Both the position numbers and the translations under genes were made by a program. From positions 1 through 64,000 of the forward strand of contig NZ_JAIZAP010000022.1 of NCBI RefSeq assembly GCF_020404745.1: a DNA stretch of 64,000 nt, read 5' to 3'. The stretch's first letter is position 1, and each line of letters opens with the position of its first letter. The notes under the pieces were generated by a model. The model was not told where the DNA came from, ran no database searches, and saw nothing but the letters and a program-made list of their open reading frames with translations. The DNA is from Aquibacillus saliphilus. Its GTDB lineage: Bacteria; Bacillota; Bacilli; Bacillales; Amphibacillaceae. Shown piece after piece: positions 56,276-64,000 of this stretch.

Positions 56276-57298
56276 ATGGTTAAAGTAAGCTTTATTGTTT
56301 CTGCATATAATATTCAAGACTATATATCGAAATGTGTACAATCATTAATGAATCAAACACTTGAAGATATTGAAATAATTATTGTTAATGATGGTTCTAC
56401 AGATAATACTTTTAGTGAAATTGAAAAGATAACTAAGGAAGATAATAGAATCGAAATAATTGATAAAAACAATGAAGGAGTAATGAGAGCAAGGGAAACA
56501 GGGTATGAACAAGCAAATGGAGAATATATACTCTTTGTTGATGGTGATGATTGGCTTGATGAAAACGCAGCAGAAAAATTATATGAAAAGGCAAAAGAAA
56601 AGGATTATGATATAGTGTCTTTTGGTTTTTATTTTACTGATGGAGAAAAGAAGGTAAAAGGGATTTCAGTGAGAAATGACTTGTATGATAATTTAAAAGG
56701 TGACAATTTTTTAGTAATGGTACTAACAAATAAAATATATCCACCATTGTGGAGTAAGTTAATAAAAAGAAGTTTTATTAAAAGTAATAATGTTGTATTC
56801 CCTAATTTTATTGAAAAAGCTCAAGATTTAGCTTTTTCATGTTCTCTAGGGATTCATTATCCAAATTCTTGCGTTATAGACGATTGTCTATATTATTATT
56901 TCACATCTAGAAGTACCTCGGTTACAAATACAATGTCCCCAATAATTTTTGAAGTGGAAAAAGCCGTTAGCTTTATTCGAAAGCAATTAAAATTTAATAA
57001 TATGTTAAAGAGTTATAAAGAAGAGTTTGACTTTTTAGCTTTCTATCATCTTTATTGGGTCAATAGAAGGTTGATATATGATAATAATAAATTCAGTAAA
57101 CCCATTTATAAAATGTGGAAAAGCACGGGAATAGACCTCAGAAAAAATAAGTATTTTAATCATTTAATAATGAAAGAATCATTTAAGGCAAGAGTAATCA
57201 TAAAGATGATTATATATAACTATACTTTGGGAAGATTGATTGTAAATTTTCATGGGTTTTATATTAATATTTTAAAAAAGCGAAACACATTTGTTTGA
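56276..57298 (+). CDS. Glycosyltransferase family 2
   Basis: The 340-residue protein has VSFIVSAYNIQDYISKCVQS, IVNDGSTDNTFSEI and FVDGDDWLDEN (DGDD in place of the DSDD of its neighbours). AAAGGAGATATT precedes the ATG. It is followed by a 113-bp gap and the ABC flippase gene. Confidence 0.86.
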   Translation: MVKVSFIVSAYNIQDYISKCVQSLMNQTLEDIEIIIVNDGSTDNTFSEIEKITKEDNRIEIIDKNNEGVMRARETGYEQANGEYILFVDGDDWLDENAAEKLYEKAKEKDYDIVSFGFYFTDGEKKVKGISVRNDLYDNLKGDNFLVMVLTNKIYPPLWSKLIKRSFIKSNNVVFPNFIEKAQDLAFSCSLGIHYPNSCVIDDCLYYYFTSRSTSVTNTMSPIIFEVEKAVSFIRKQLKFNNMLKSYKEEFDFLAFYHLYWVNRRLIYDNNKFSKPIYKMWKSTGIDLRKNKYFNHLIMKESFKARVIIKMIIYNYTLGRLIVNFHGFYINILKKRNTFV

Positions 57299-57411
57299 AT
57301 TGTGTTTTATATAATAAATGTATTGAAGTGGAATAATACCCACTTGCAAACCGATCCAATTATTTAAACCTTGTTTCAGTTTAAAAAAATTAATAATAAG
57401 GAGGATGAAAA

Positions 57412-59184
57412 ATGAAAGTTACTTTATTAAAACTTTTAACACTTTTCAACAAAAGTGAAAAGAAAAAACTATTAATATTGTTCTTTATGATGATAGTTGC
57501 TGCTATATTTGAAACGATTGGAATAGGATTAATTGTTCCATTTGTAGGTATTATAACTAATCCTGATATCATTCAAGAACAAGCAATTTTATCATTTTTA
57601 TATCAAGTGTTTAATTTCCAATCAACCAAAGCTTTTATCGTATTTTCAGTTGTTTTATTACTGACGATATTTGTTATGAAAAATCTATATTTACTACTTT
57701 TTAATTACGCACAATTTAAAGTCATTTTGAATCAACAAGTTAAGTTATCAAGTATATTGTTTAAAGAATACCTAACAAAGCCATATTCATTCCATTTACA
57801 GCGAAATACAGCAGACTTACTTAGGAATATAAATGGGGAAGTATCCAAATTGTTTCAAGGAATTATCATGTCAGGTTTTCAGCTATTTACCGAAATTCTT
57901 GTGACTACATGTATTTTAGTGTTGTTATTAGTAACAGCACCAATTGCAACTTTAGTAGCTGCTACCTTATTAGGTGGGAGTGTTTTTTTATTCTTTGCAT
58001 TTCTTCGTAAAAAAATCAGCCTTTTGGGAAAAGAACAGCAAAAGGTAAATGGAACGATGATAAAGTGGGTAAACCAAGGGTTAGGAGCAAGCAAAGAAGT
58101 TAAAGTATCAGGAAAAGAGAGCTTCTTTATTAACTCTTATACTGGTCAAAGTCAAATCAAGGCTAACAACAGCCGATATATGAAGATGTTAGAACTAGTA
58201 CCTAAATTATTTATTGAAACATTATTGGTATCTATTGTTCTAATTACGATGCTTATACTTGTTTTTCAAGGAACAAATACAACGCAAATTGTATCAACGA
58301 TGGCACTGTTTGCTATGGCAGCTTTTCGATTAATGCCTTCAATTACACGAATTGTGTCATTGATTACCACTATCCGATACAGCCAACCAGCTCTAACTGT
58401 TGTTTATGACGATTTGTTTCAGAATAAGACAGAAATTACAGAGATTAATCTTAATGAATCAATATTCGTTAATAGAGGGGGAAGAACCTTTACTGACTCA
58501 ATACAATTAAATAATATATCATTTCGTTATCCTAATCAAAATGATTATTCAATAATGAATGTATCATTAACCATCCCTATTGGTAAATCTGTTGCATTTA
58601 TAGGGGAATCAGGTGCTGGAAAAACAACAATTGTTGATATCATTTTAGGACTATTTCGTCCAGAAAATGGAACTGTATTAATTGATAAAAAACCCCTTTT
58701 AAATCAAAAAAAGTTATGGCAGCAAAAAATAGGTTATATACCACAATCAATTTTTCTATCTGACGATACAATTCGTGGGAATGTTGCTTTTGGAATAGGC
58801 CTTGATCAAATTGAAGAGGTTGAAGTTTGGAGGGCCTTGGAACAAGCGCAATTAAAAGAATTTGTTGAAGCACTTCCTGATCAACTTGAAACTTCTGTAG
58901 GCGAGAGAGGCGTTAGACTTTCAGGTGGTCAACGACAACGTATTGGTATAGCCAGAGCACTATATCATAATCCAGAGATATTATTTATGGATGAAGCAAC
59001 ATCAGCATTAGATAATGAAACAGAAAAAGAAATAATGAAGGCAATTGATGGATTAAAAGGTGAAAAAACCCTAATCATAATTGCCCATAGGTTAAGTACT
59101 ATAAAAAACTGTGATATCGTTTTCGAGATGAATAAGAGTAGACTTGTAAGTATAAATAATAAACAAGAACATTCAATAATATAA
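57412..59184 (+). CDS. ABC transporter with fused membrane and ATPase domains (PglK-like flippase)
   Basis: The 590-residue protein is a half-transporter with six membrane segments (to about residue 320) and an ATPase domain with GESGAGKTTIVD (near 397), LSGGQRQRIGIARAL (near 503) and ILFMDEATSALD. The membrane half (KRKKL-type start, IFETIGIGLIVPF) is like PglK, which flips lipid-linked glycans that start with bacillosamine. No EpsK/Wzx flippase is seen in the window, so this gene may do that job. It could instead export the lasso peptide encoded just downstream, as lasso D proteins have the same layout. Confidence 0.85.
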   Translation: MKVTLLKLLTLFNKSEKKKLLILFFMMIVAAIFETIGIGLIVPFVGIITNPDIIQEQAILSFLYQVFNFQSTKAFIVFSVVLLLTIFVMKNLYLLLFNYAQFKVILNQQVKLSSILFKEYLTKPYSFHLQRNTADLLRNINGEVSKLFQGIIMSGFQLFTEILVTTCILVLLLVTAPIATLVAATLLGGSVFLFFAFLRKKISLLGKEQQKVNGTMIKWVNQGLGASKEVKVSGKESFFINSYTGQSQIKANNSRYMKMLELVPKLFIETLLVSIVLITMLILVFQGTNTTQIVSTMALFAMAAFRLMPSITRIVSLITTIRYSQPALTVVYDDLFQNKTEITEINLNESIFVNRGGRTFTDSIQLNNISFRYPNQNDYSIMNVSLTIPIGKSVAFIGESGAGKTTIVDIILGLFRPENGTVLIDKKPLLNQKKLWQQKIGYIPQSIFLSDDTIRGNVAFGIGLDQIEEVEVWRALEQAQLKEFVEALPDQLETSVGERGVRLSGGQRQRIGIARALYHNPEILFMDEATSALDNETEKEIMKAIDGLKGEKTLIIIAHRLSTIKNCDIVFEMNKSRLVSINNKQEHSII

Positions 59185-59224
59185 TCTATTTGACGCTTAC
59201 TTTACTAGTGGTTATGAACTCTAG

Positions 59225-59556
59225 TTCAGCCTAGGAAAATTTAATATATCAACATCGAAGTTTAAGAAAAATTTCATTCGGTCTTTAAGTTACTTAGTGT
59301 TATTAATTTTTATAGCAATTCCATATCTTGCTGGCAAACCAGAAGTCTTGTCGGGTGGTATCGACAGAGTCTTGCTTAATTTCTTTTTATTATCGAACTC
59401 TTACAACGGTGCATGGTGGTATTTACAGACCTACGTCATTGTTGTATTGTTAGCGCCACTATTAATTAAACTAGTGCAGAAGCATAATTCTTTTTTCTAT
59501 TAATGGTCTCAGGTATTATCTATTTCATTACCTATTGTAGCAATTTAATTTTGTAA
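59225..59556 (+). pseudogene. Frameshifted fragment of an acyltransferase-3 family membrane protein
   Basis: From 59225 the frame reads GGIDRVLLNFFLLSNSYNGA then WWYLQTYVIVVLLAPLLIKL, a piece of the multi-membrane acyltransferase family that decorates exopolysaccharides. It stops at 59501-59503. In the frame shifted by one base after a run of T, LLMVSGIIYFITYC continues to 59556. Both ends of a normal 330-residue gene are absent, so it is a decayed remnant of a sugar O-acyltransferase. Confidence 0.7.
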
Positions 59557-59623
59557 TTGATTTCGGTGATAATTCAATTGTAAATATTTTAGAGAATGCA
59601 ACAGTTTAAGTTTATTTCACGAC

Positions 59624-59655
59624 TTGTAAATTACTGATTTGTTCTTTATAACGAA
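59624..59655 (+). promoter_or_regulatory. Promoter with SinR-type operator upstream of lasso cyclase 1
   Basis: TTGTAA (59624-59629) and TATAAC (59647-59652) have a 17-base spacer. GTTCTTTATAACGAA (59641-59655) overlaps the -10 element; it keeps GTTCTTT intact and has one mismatch to the palindrome at 32424. The cyclase ATG is about 100 bp downstream. Confidence 0.7.
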
Positions 59656-59754
59656 ATGAGTGATTGCATTTATTTTGATAATCATAAAATTTTTAAATTG
59701 AATGGCAACCAGTTATTTTTAATTGGGAATTTATTTTAAATTGGAGAGTGAACT

Positions 59755-61749
59755 ATGAGTGCTATTGCTGGAATCCTTCATTGTAATAAAGAACCTATAC
59801 CAATTGGACATAGCAATGGAATGATGAAGAAATTACAATTTCCTGCTGATGATATCAAAGTGTTGTATAGAGATTATCTATTCTTTGGATGTCATGCGCA
59901 ATGGATTACACCTGAGTCAGTTGGAGAGCCGTTACCATACTATGACAACGAAAGGAAACTAGCAATTACTGCTGATGCTATTATTGATAATCGGAATGAA
60001 TTGTTTCAGAAGTTGCAGGTAGGTAAGGATGAAGGAAAGATAATGCCTGATAGCCAGCTGATCTTACTCGCCTACTATAAATGGGGCGAAGATACACCGA
60101 AGCATTTAATTGGTGATTTTGCCTTTATGATTTGGGATGAGAAAGAACATAAGCTTTTTGGAGCGAGAGATTTTTCAGGAAGCAGGACACTATATTACTT
60201 TAATAATCAAAATCGGTTTGGTTTTTGCACAATAATGGAACCATTACTGTCATTACCATACGTGAAGAAGAAGTTGAATGAACAATGGCTTGCAGAATAT
60301 CTTGCTATTCCTAATATGATTGATAGTGTTAATGCTTCTTCGACAGTAATAAAAGATATTAAACAGGTTCCCCCTTCACATACTATTACTATGATTGATG
60401 GGAAAACTACTATTTCAAGGTACTACACTTTAGATCTGAACAAAACAATAAAATTTAAGAAAGATAAAGATTACGTAGAATCTTTCCGAGAGGTTTTTCA
60501 GGAAGCCGTTGATGCAAGGTTACGTACGGATTATCCTGTGGGCTCTCAACTAAGTGGGGGACTGGATTCGAGCTCCGTTGTTGGTTTTGCTGCGAAACCA
60601 TTGATGAAAAAGAACAGAACTTTACATACGTTTAGTTTTATTCCTGAAAGAGATTTCATAGATTGGACGCCTAAATATAGAATGGCAGATGAGCGACCAT
60701 TTATTAGTTCAACCGTTCAACATCTGAGCAATATAGATGATCACTATTTAGACTTTGCGGGTAAAAGCCCGTTGTCAGAAATAGATGATTGGTTAGAAGT
60801 GATGGAAATGCCCTATAAATTTTTTGAGAATTCTGTATGGGTGAAAGGAATATATGAAAGTGCAAGTCAAAAAGGTATTAAAGTGTTATTAAATGGTTCG
60901 AGAGGTAATTTCGGAATTTCTTGGGGGCCTGCACTAGATTACTATGGAACTTTAATAAAAAAAATGAAGTGGATCAGCCTTTATCGTGAATTGAATCTAT
61001 ACAGTCAAAACACAGGAGTGAAAGATAAATTCAGAATACTCTCAATAGCAGGTAAAAAAGCATTTCCATTTTTAAATAAATCAAAAGAAGTCTACCAACT
61101 ACCCATGATCATCAACCCTAACCTTGCAGAAAAAACTGATGTTTTTAAAACATTTCATGAACACGGCATTGATAAGAATGGCTCTTCTAATTCAAGTATA
61201 TACGAAAAAAGAAATGACCACTTTACGAATCCTGCTATCTGGAATACAACTGGCACAAGCGGAACAAAATTATCTCTTCGTTATTCAATTTGGAATCGTG
61301 ATCCTACTAATGATCTACGTGTTATTCAATTTTGCTTATCGTTACCAGAAGATCAATTTGTCATGAACGGGATGGATCGGGCACTTATTCGAAGAGCAAC
61401 AAAAGGGTATCTGCCAGATGAAATTCGTTTGAATCAGCGAGTAAGAGGTATCCAAGGTGCAGATTGGGTCCACCGTGTAGCTCGGTCTTGGGGCCTGTTT
61501 ATAGAAGAGTTACTACAGCTAGTTAATGATCCGTTAGTTTCTGATTACTTAAATATTCCCTTACTTCAATTAGCAATTTACAACGCTAAGGAGGGTCCTA
61601 AGTTGAACAATGCATTTGACCCAGAGCTTAGAATATTAATGCGTAGTTTAATCATTTATCGATTTATAAAAAGATTTCATTTGAAAGGAGGTGATAATAC
61701 ATATGAAGAAGATATGGAAACAGCCAGCGTTGGAGGTTTTGGAAATTAA
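59755..61749 (+). CDS. Lasso peptide macrolactam synthetase 1 (asparagine synthetase family)
   Basis: The 664-residue protein has an N-terminal class II amidotransferase-like domain that starts MSAIAGILHCN, so it lacks the Cys2 nucleophile and cannot use glutamine. This is the lasso cyclase pattern. The C-terminal synthetase domain has the PP-loop SGGLDSSS at residues 267-274. It adenylates the side-chain carboxylate of an Asp or Glu in the core peptide and closes the ring with the N-terminal amine. TTGGAGAG precedes the ATG. The last 47 bases contain the start of the precursor gene. It is clearly related to the second cyclase at 62127. Confidence 0.88.
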   Translation: MSAIAGILHCNKEPIPIGHSNGMMKKLQFPADDIKVLYRDYLFFGCHAQWITPESVGEPLPYYDNERKLAITADAIIDNRNELFQKLQVGKDEGKIMPDSQLILLAYYKWGEDTPKHLIGDFAFMIWDEKEHKLFGARDFSGSRTLYYFNNQNRFGFCTIMEPLLSLPYVKKKLNEQWLAEYLAIPNMIDSVNASSTVIKDIKQVPPSHTITMIDGKTTISRYYTLDLNKTIKFKKDKDYVESFREVFQEAVDARLRTDYPVGSQLSGGLDSSSVVGFAAKPLMKKNRTLHTFSFIPERDFIDWTPKYRMADERPFISSTVQHLSNIDDHYLDFAGKSPLSEIDDWLEVMEMPYKFFENSVWVKGIYESASQKGIKVLLNGSRGNFGISWGPALDYYGTLIKKMKWISLYRELNLYSQNTGVKDKFRILSIAGKKAFPFLNKSKEVYQLPMIINPNLAEKTDVFKTFHEHGIDKNGSSNSSIYEKRNDHFTNPAIWNTTGTSGTKLSLRYSIWNRDPTNDLRVIQFCLSLPEDQFVMNGMDRALIRRATKGYLPDEIRLNQRVRGIQGADWVHRVARSWGLFIEELLQLVNDPLVSDYLNIPLLQLAIYNAKEGPKLNNAFDPELRILMRSLIIYRFIKRFHLKGGDNTYEEDMETASVGGFGN

Positions 61750-61834
61750 TATGACTATGCAAGGCGCAGGAATTAGAGATGTAGATGCTACGTTTGAAGA
61801 TGAAGATGAAACTGTACACCTTCATGAAAGTTAA
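61703..61834 (+). CDS. Lasso peptide precursor, paeninodin (PadeA) type
   Basis: The 43-residue frame has an excellent ribosome binding site (AAAGGAGGTGAT, 61684-61695). The leader MKKIWKQPALEVLEINMTM carries the W-x2-P-x-L recognition motif (usually Y) and Thr18 at -2 of the expected cut. The core, residues 20-43, begins QGAGIRDVD: Gln1 and Asp9 would form a nine-residue ring as in paeninodin (Ala1-Asp9). The tail is acidic and ends HLHES; the terminal Ser is the residue phosphorylated in paeninodin-type peptides. It overlaps the cyclase 1 end in another frame and has a hairpin 25 bases after its stop. It is too short for usual gene callers. Confidence 0.88.
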   Translation: MKKIWKQPALEVLEINMTMQGAGIRDVDATFEDEDETVHLHES

Positions 61835-61858
61835 ATCAGAAAAGAGTATGTGTTACTT

Positions 61859-61897
61859 ACCCTTATAAATTTAAACGAATTTATAAGGGTCTTCTTT
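61859..61897 (+). terminator. Terminator after the lasso precursor gene
   Basis: ACCCTTATAAATT (61859-61871) pairs with AATTTATAAGGGT (61878-61890) around a six-base loop, followed by CTTCTTT. It may end most transcripts after the precursor. Confidence 0.75.
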
Positions 61898-61974
61898 AAT
61901 GAGTCAATGTTTTATTTCTCAACATTAATTTGAATTTTATTGACATTAAAATACAATAATGATAAGTTATATAG

Positions 61975-61997
61975 TATAATTTGTTCTTTATAAAGAA
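61975..61997 (+). promoter_or_regulatory. Promoter -10 and perfect SinR-type operator upstream of lasso cyclase 2
   Basis: TATAAT (61975-61980) is followed two bases later by GTTCTTTATAAAGAA (61983-61997), identical to the site in the eps promoter. The repressor would cover the transcription start. A good -35 at the right distance is not evident; TTGACA lies at 61940-61945, 29 bases from TATAAT. Confidence 0.65.
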
Positions 61998-62075
61998 TTA
62001 AAAGTCATATTAACTACTGAAAATTAGTTTCTTAAATAAATGACCATACCTTAGGGGAAGACTTTCTGGAAAAAT

Positions 62076-62090
62076 GTTCTCTATAAAGAA
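62076..62090 (+). promoter_or_regulatory. Second SinR-type operator upstream of lasso cyclase 2
   Basis: GTTCTCTATAAAGAA matches GTTCTYT and keeps the inverted half-site with one mismatch. It lies 36 bases before the cyclase 2 ATG, in its leader. Confidence 0.65.
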
Positions 62091-62126
62091 AAAACATTTG
62101 ATTATTAAATGCTATAGGAGGAAATT

Positions 62127-64000
62127 ATGAGTGCAATCGTTGGTATCCATAACAGTAATCATGAACCTGTAGCTGTAGAATATATGCAAAATATGATGAA
62201 ATCCCTGAAGAAGTATCCCGCTAAAGACATTCAAATCTGGAACAATAAAAATACCTTCTTCGGTTGTCATGCACAGTGGATTACACCGGAGTCGATTGGA
62301 GAACGATTACCATATCATGATTATGAAAGACAGCTAGCAATTACAGCTGACGTAATCATTGATAATCGAGAAGAGTTATTTAATAGATTGCAAGTGAATC
62401 AAACAGATAGAAAGTCAATACCAGATAGCGAACTAATTTTATTAGCTTACCATAAGTGGGGCGACGAGGTACCAAAGCATCTCGATGGTGATTTCGCTTT
62501 TATGATATGGGATGAGAAAAAGCAGAAGTTATTTGGAGCTAGAGACTTCTCTGGTGCAAGGACTCTTTATTTTCATCATGACCATAGACGGTTCGCATTT
62601 TCAACAACAATAGAACCATTGTTTACACTTCCTTACATAAAAAAGAAGTTAAACGAAGATTGGCTGGCTGAATTCCTTGCAATACCAACGATTGTTGAAT
62701 CGGTAGACATGTCGACCACGGTATATAAATCGATCTCTCAAATTCCTCCTTCCCATACCATCACTGTAGTTGATGAGAAAGTTACTGTTTCAAGGTATTG
62801 CACGATAGAAGTCAAGAAAGGGATAAAACTTGGGTCAAATGAGGAGTATGAGGAAGCATTTCGGGATGTTTTTCAAAAAGCAATTAGTGCTAGGACGCGA
62901 ACACACGGGCAAGTAGGATCACATTTGAGTGGCGGCTTGGATTCTGGATCAGTTGTTAGCTTTGCTTCAAAAAACCTTATAAAACAAAATAAAAAGTTAC
63001 ACACGTATAGTTACTTACCAGAAGATAGTTTTACAGATTGGACACCGAAATATTATCAAGCTGACGAAAGTTCGTTGGTAAAAGAAACAGTGAATTATGT
63101 AGGTAATATTTCAGATAATTATTTAAGATTTGAAGGTATGGATCCTTTTACTGAAGTAGATGATTTCATTGAGCTAATGGAAATGCCTTACAAGTTTTTC
63201 GAAAACTCATTTTGGTTAAAAGGTATCAATGAAACAGCTAATAAACAAGGGATTAAGGTTCTATTAAATGGTGCAAGAGGAAATCACTCGATTTCTTGGG
63301 GTTCATGGAAGTTGAACATTAACTATTACACTTCACTATTTAAGAAACTGAAATGGTTAAAGCTTAATAGTCAACTAGACTACTACACTAAAAATTATCA
63401 TACGGGGAAGTCAAATATGCTTCCTATTATTACAAAACAAGCAATTCCAACGTCAGTGAATTGGAATAAAAAAAATCATCAATTTAGAAATGAATTTCCT
63501 ACTATTATTAATCCGTCATTTGCTAACAAAACGAATGTAGTTGAAAGGCTTAAGCAATATGGACTTGATCCAAAATCAGGGCCCGTTGAGAACTTAACAA
63601 AATATAGGAATAACTACTACAAGCAACTACATGCTTGGAATAAAAGCGGAGTTGCAGAAACAAAGTTATCTTTGCGTTACTCATTGTGGAATCGTGACCC
63701 AACAAACGATATTAATGTTATCCGTTTTTGTTTAGCTATACCGGAAGAACAATATGTTCTAAATGGAATGGAACGTTCATTTATTAGAAGGGCTACAAAA
63801 AACTTTCTTCCAGATAAGGTGAGACTTAACTATCATACACGGGGGATTCAAGGGGCAGATACAATTCACCGTATTGCTAAACATTGGGACTGCTTTATAG
63901 ATGAATTACAACAATTAAGCAATGACTCTCTAGTTTCTGAATTTATAGATTTGAACGTGATTAGAAATTGCTTATCAAGGATAGGGACTAAACCACGGCA
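62127..64000 (+). CDS. Lasso peptide macrolactam synthetase 2 (partial, runs off the window)
   Basis: At least 624 residues are encoded with no stop before the window end. The start MSAIVGIHNSN again lacks Cys2. It shares long near-identical blocks with cyclase 1 (FFGCHAQWITPES, AITADVIIDNR, ARDFSG) and has SGGLDSGS at about residue 268. TATAGGAGGAAATT precedes ATG at 62127. It should close the ring of the same or another precursor. It has its own promoter region with two SinR-type sites. Confidence 0.87.
   Translation, partial: MSAIVGIHNSNHEPVAVEYMQNMMKSLKKYPAKDIQIWNNKNTFFGCHAQWITPESIGERLPYHDYERQLAITADVIIDNREELFNRLQVNQTDRKSIPDSELILLAYHKWGDEVPKHLDGDFAFMIWDEKKQKLFGARDFSGARTLYFHHDHRRFAFSTTIEPLFTLPYIKKKLNEDWLAEFLAIPTIVESVDMSTTVYKSISQIPPSHTITVVDEKVTVSRYCTIEVKKGIKLGSNEEYEEAFRDVFQKAISARTRTHGQVGSHLSGGLDSGSVVSFASKNLIKQNKKLHTYSYLPEDSFTDWTPKYYQADESSLVKETVNYVGNISDNYLRFEGMDPFTEVDDFIELMEMPYKFFENSFWLKGINETANKQGIKVLLNGARGNHSISWGSWKLNINYYTSLFKKLKWLKLNSQLDYYTKNYHTGKSNMLPIITKQAIPTSVNWNKKNHQFRNEFPTIINPSFANKTNVVERLKQYGLDPKSGPVENLTKYRNNYYKQLHAWNKSGVAETKLSLRYSLWNRDPTNDINVIRFCLAIPEEQYVLNGMERSFIRRATKNFLPDKVRLNYHTRGIQGADTIHRIAKHWDCFIDELQQLSNDSLVSEFIDLNVIRNCLSRIGTKPR

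Noticed and set aside
59505-59754. A second lasso precursor upstream of cyclase 1
   Set aside because: I searched the frames by eye for a leader of the KKxW/YxxPxLEVL type and found none.
59755-61749. True asparagine synthetase B
   Set aside because: Cys2 needed for glutamine hydrolysis is replaced by Ser, and a lasso precursor overlaps the gene end; the lasso cyclase reading is better. The same holds for 62127-64000.

Overview
This window looks like a chromosome segment of a low-GC Gram-positive bacterium of the Bacillaceae. The signs are strong GGAGG-type ribosome binding sites, a Bacillus-type glycogen operon, a Bacillus subtilis-type eps (biofilm exopolysaccharide) operon with a SinR-like regulator, YppG-like and DUF3231 (CotF-like) spore-associated families, and Bacillaceae-type intergenic repeats. 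I cannot name the genus from sequence alone. There are no rRNA genes, CRISPR arrays or complete insertion sequences, and I recognised no tRNA gene.

Layout. 1-300: a GC-rich 42-bp tandem repeat. 397-6202 (minus): glycogen operon glgB-glgC-glgD-glgA, divergent from a type I pullulanase (6464-8572). 8681-9604: a lipoprotein. 9945-16663: a GAF/PucR-type regulator followed by an uncharacterised catabolic operon (M20 amidohydrolase, aldehyde dehydrogenase, 3-hydroxyisobutyrate dehydrogenase-like reductase, DUF3100 membrane protein, small membrane partner). 16859-32019: mixed housekeeping and accessory genes. These include an orphan sensor kinase, YppG-like protein, GNAT enzyme, ArlRS/YkoGH-like two-component system with a PepSY protein, chemotaxis receptor, DUF3231 protein, an L,D-transpeptidase broken by one stop codon, an oxidoreductase, a PRC-barrel protein, an alcohol dehydrogenase remnant and a quinone reductase. 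Dispersed structured repeats lie between them.

32417-59184: a large exopolysaccharide locus, all on the plus strand. Its first part is the eps core: epsA, epsB, an EAR-like RNA, epsC, gtaB, epsD, epsF, a GT2, epsG, galE, epsL, epsM, epsN and a SinR-like regulator. EpsC/N/M/L are the enzymes expected to make a diacetylbacillosamine-type first sugar on undecaprenyl phosphate. The second part is more AT-rich and holds further GT4 and GT2 glycosyltransferases, an unknown protein with a ParB/Srx-like motif, and a PglK-like ABC flippase. In total there are 7 GT4 and 5 GT2 enzymes.

59225-64000: after a broken acyltransferase comes a lasso-peptide locus. A 43-residue paeninodin-type precursor gene (61703-61834) is flanked by two lasso-cyclase genes of the asparagine-synthetase family; it overlaps the end of the first, and the second runs off the window. 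The maturation protease, PqqD-like partner and any kinase are not in the window.

The most interesting observation is regulatory. The motif GTTCTTTATAAAGAA, a close match to the B. subtilis SinR operator (GTTCTYT, inverted repeat), sits in the promoter spacer of the eps operon. It recurs in the promoter regions of both lasso cyclase genes. A SinR-like gene is encoded inside the same eps operon. This suggests a lasso peptide made as part of a SinR-controlled biofilm-matrix programme.
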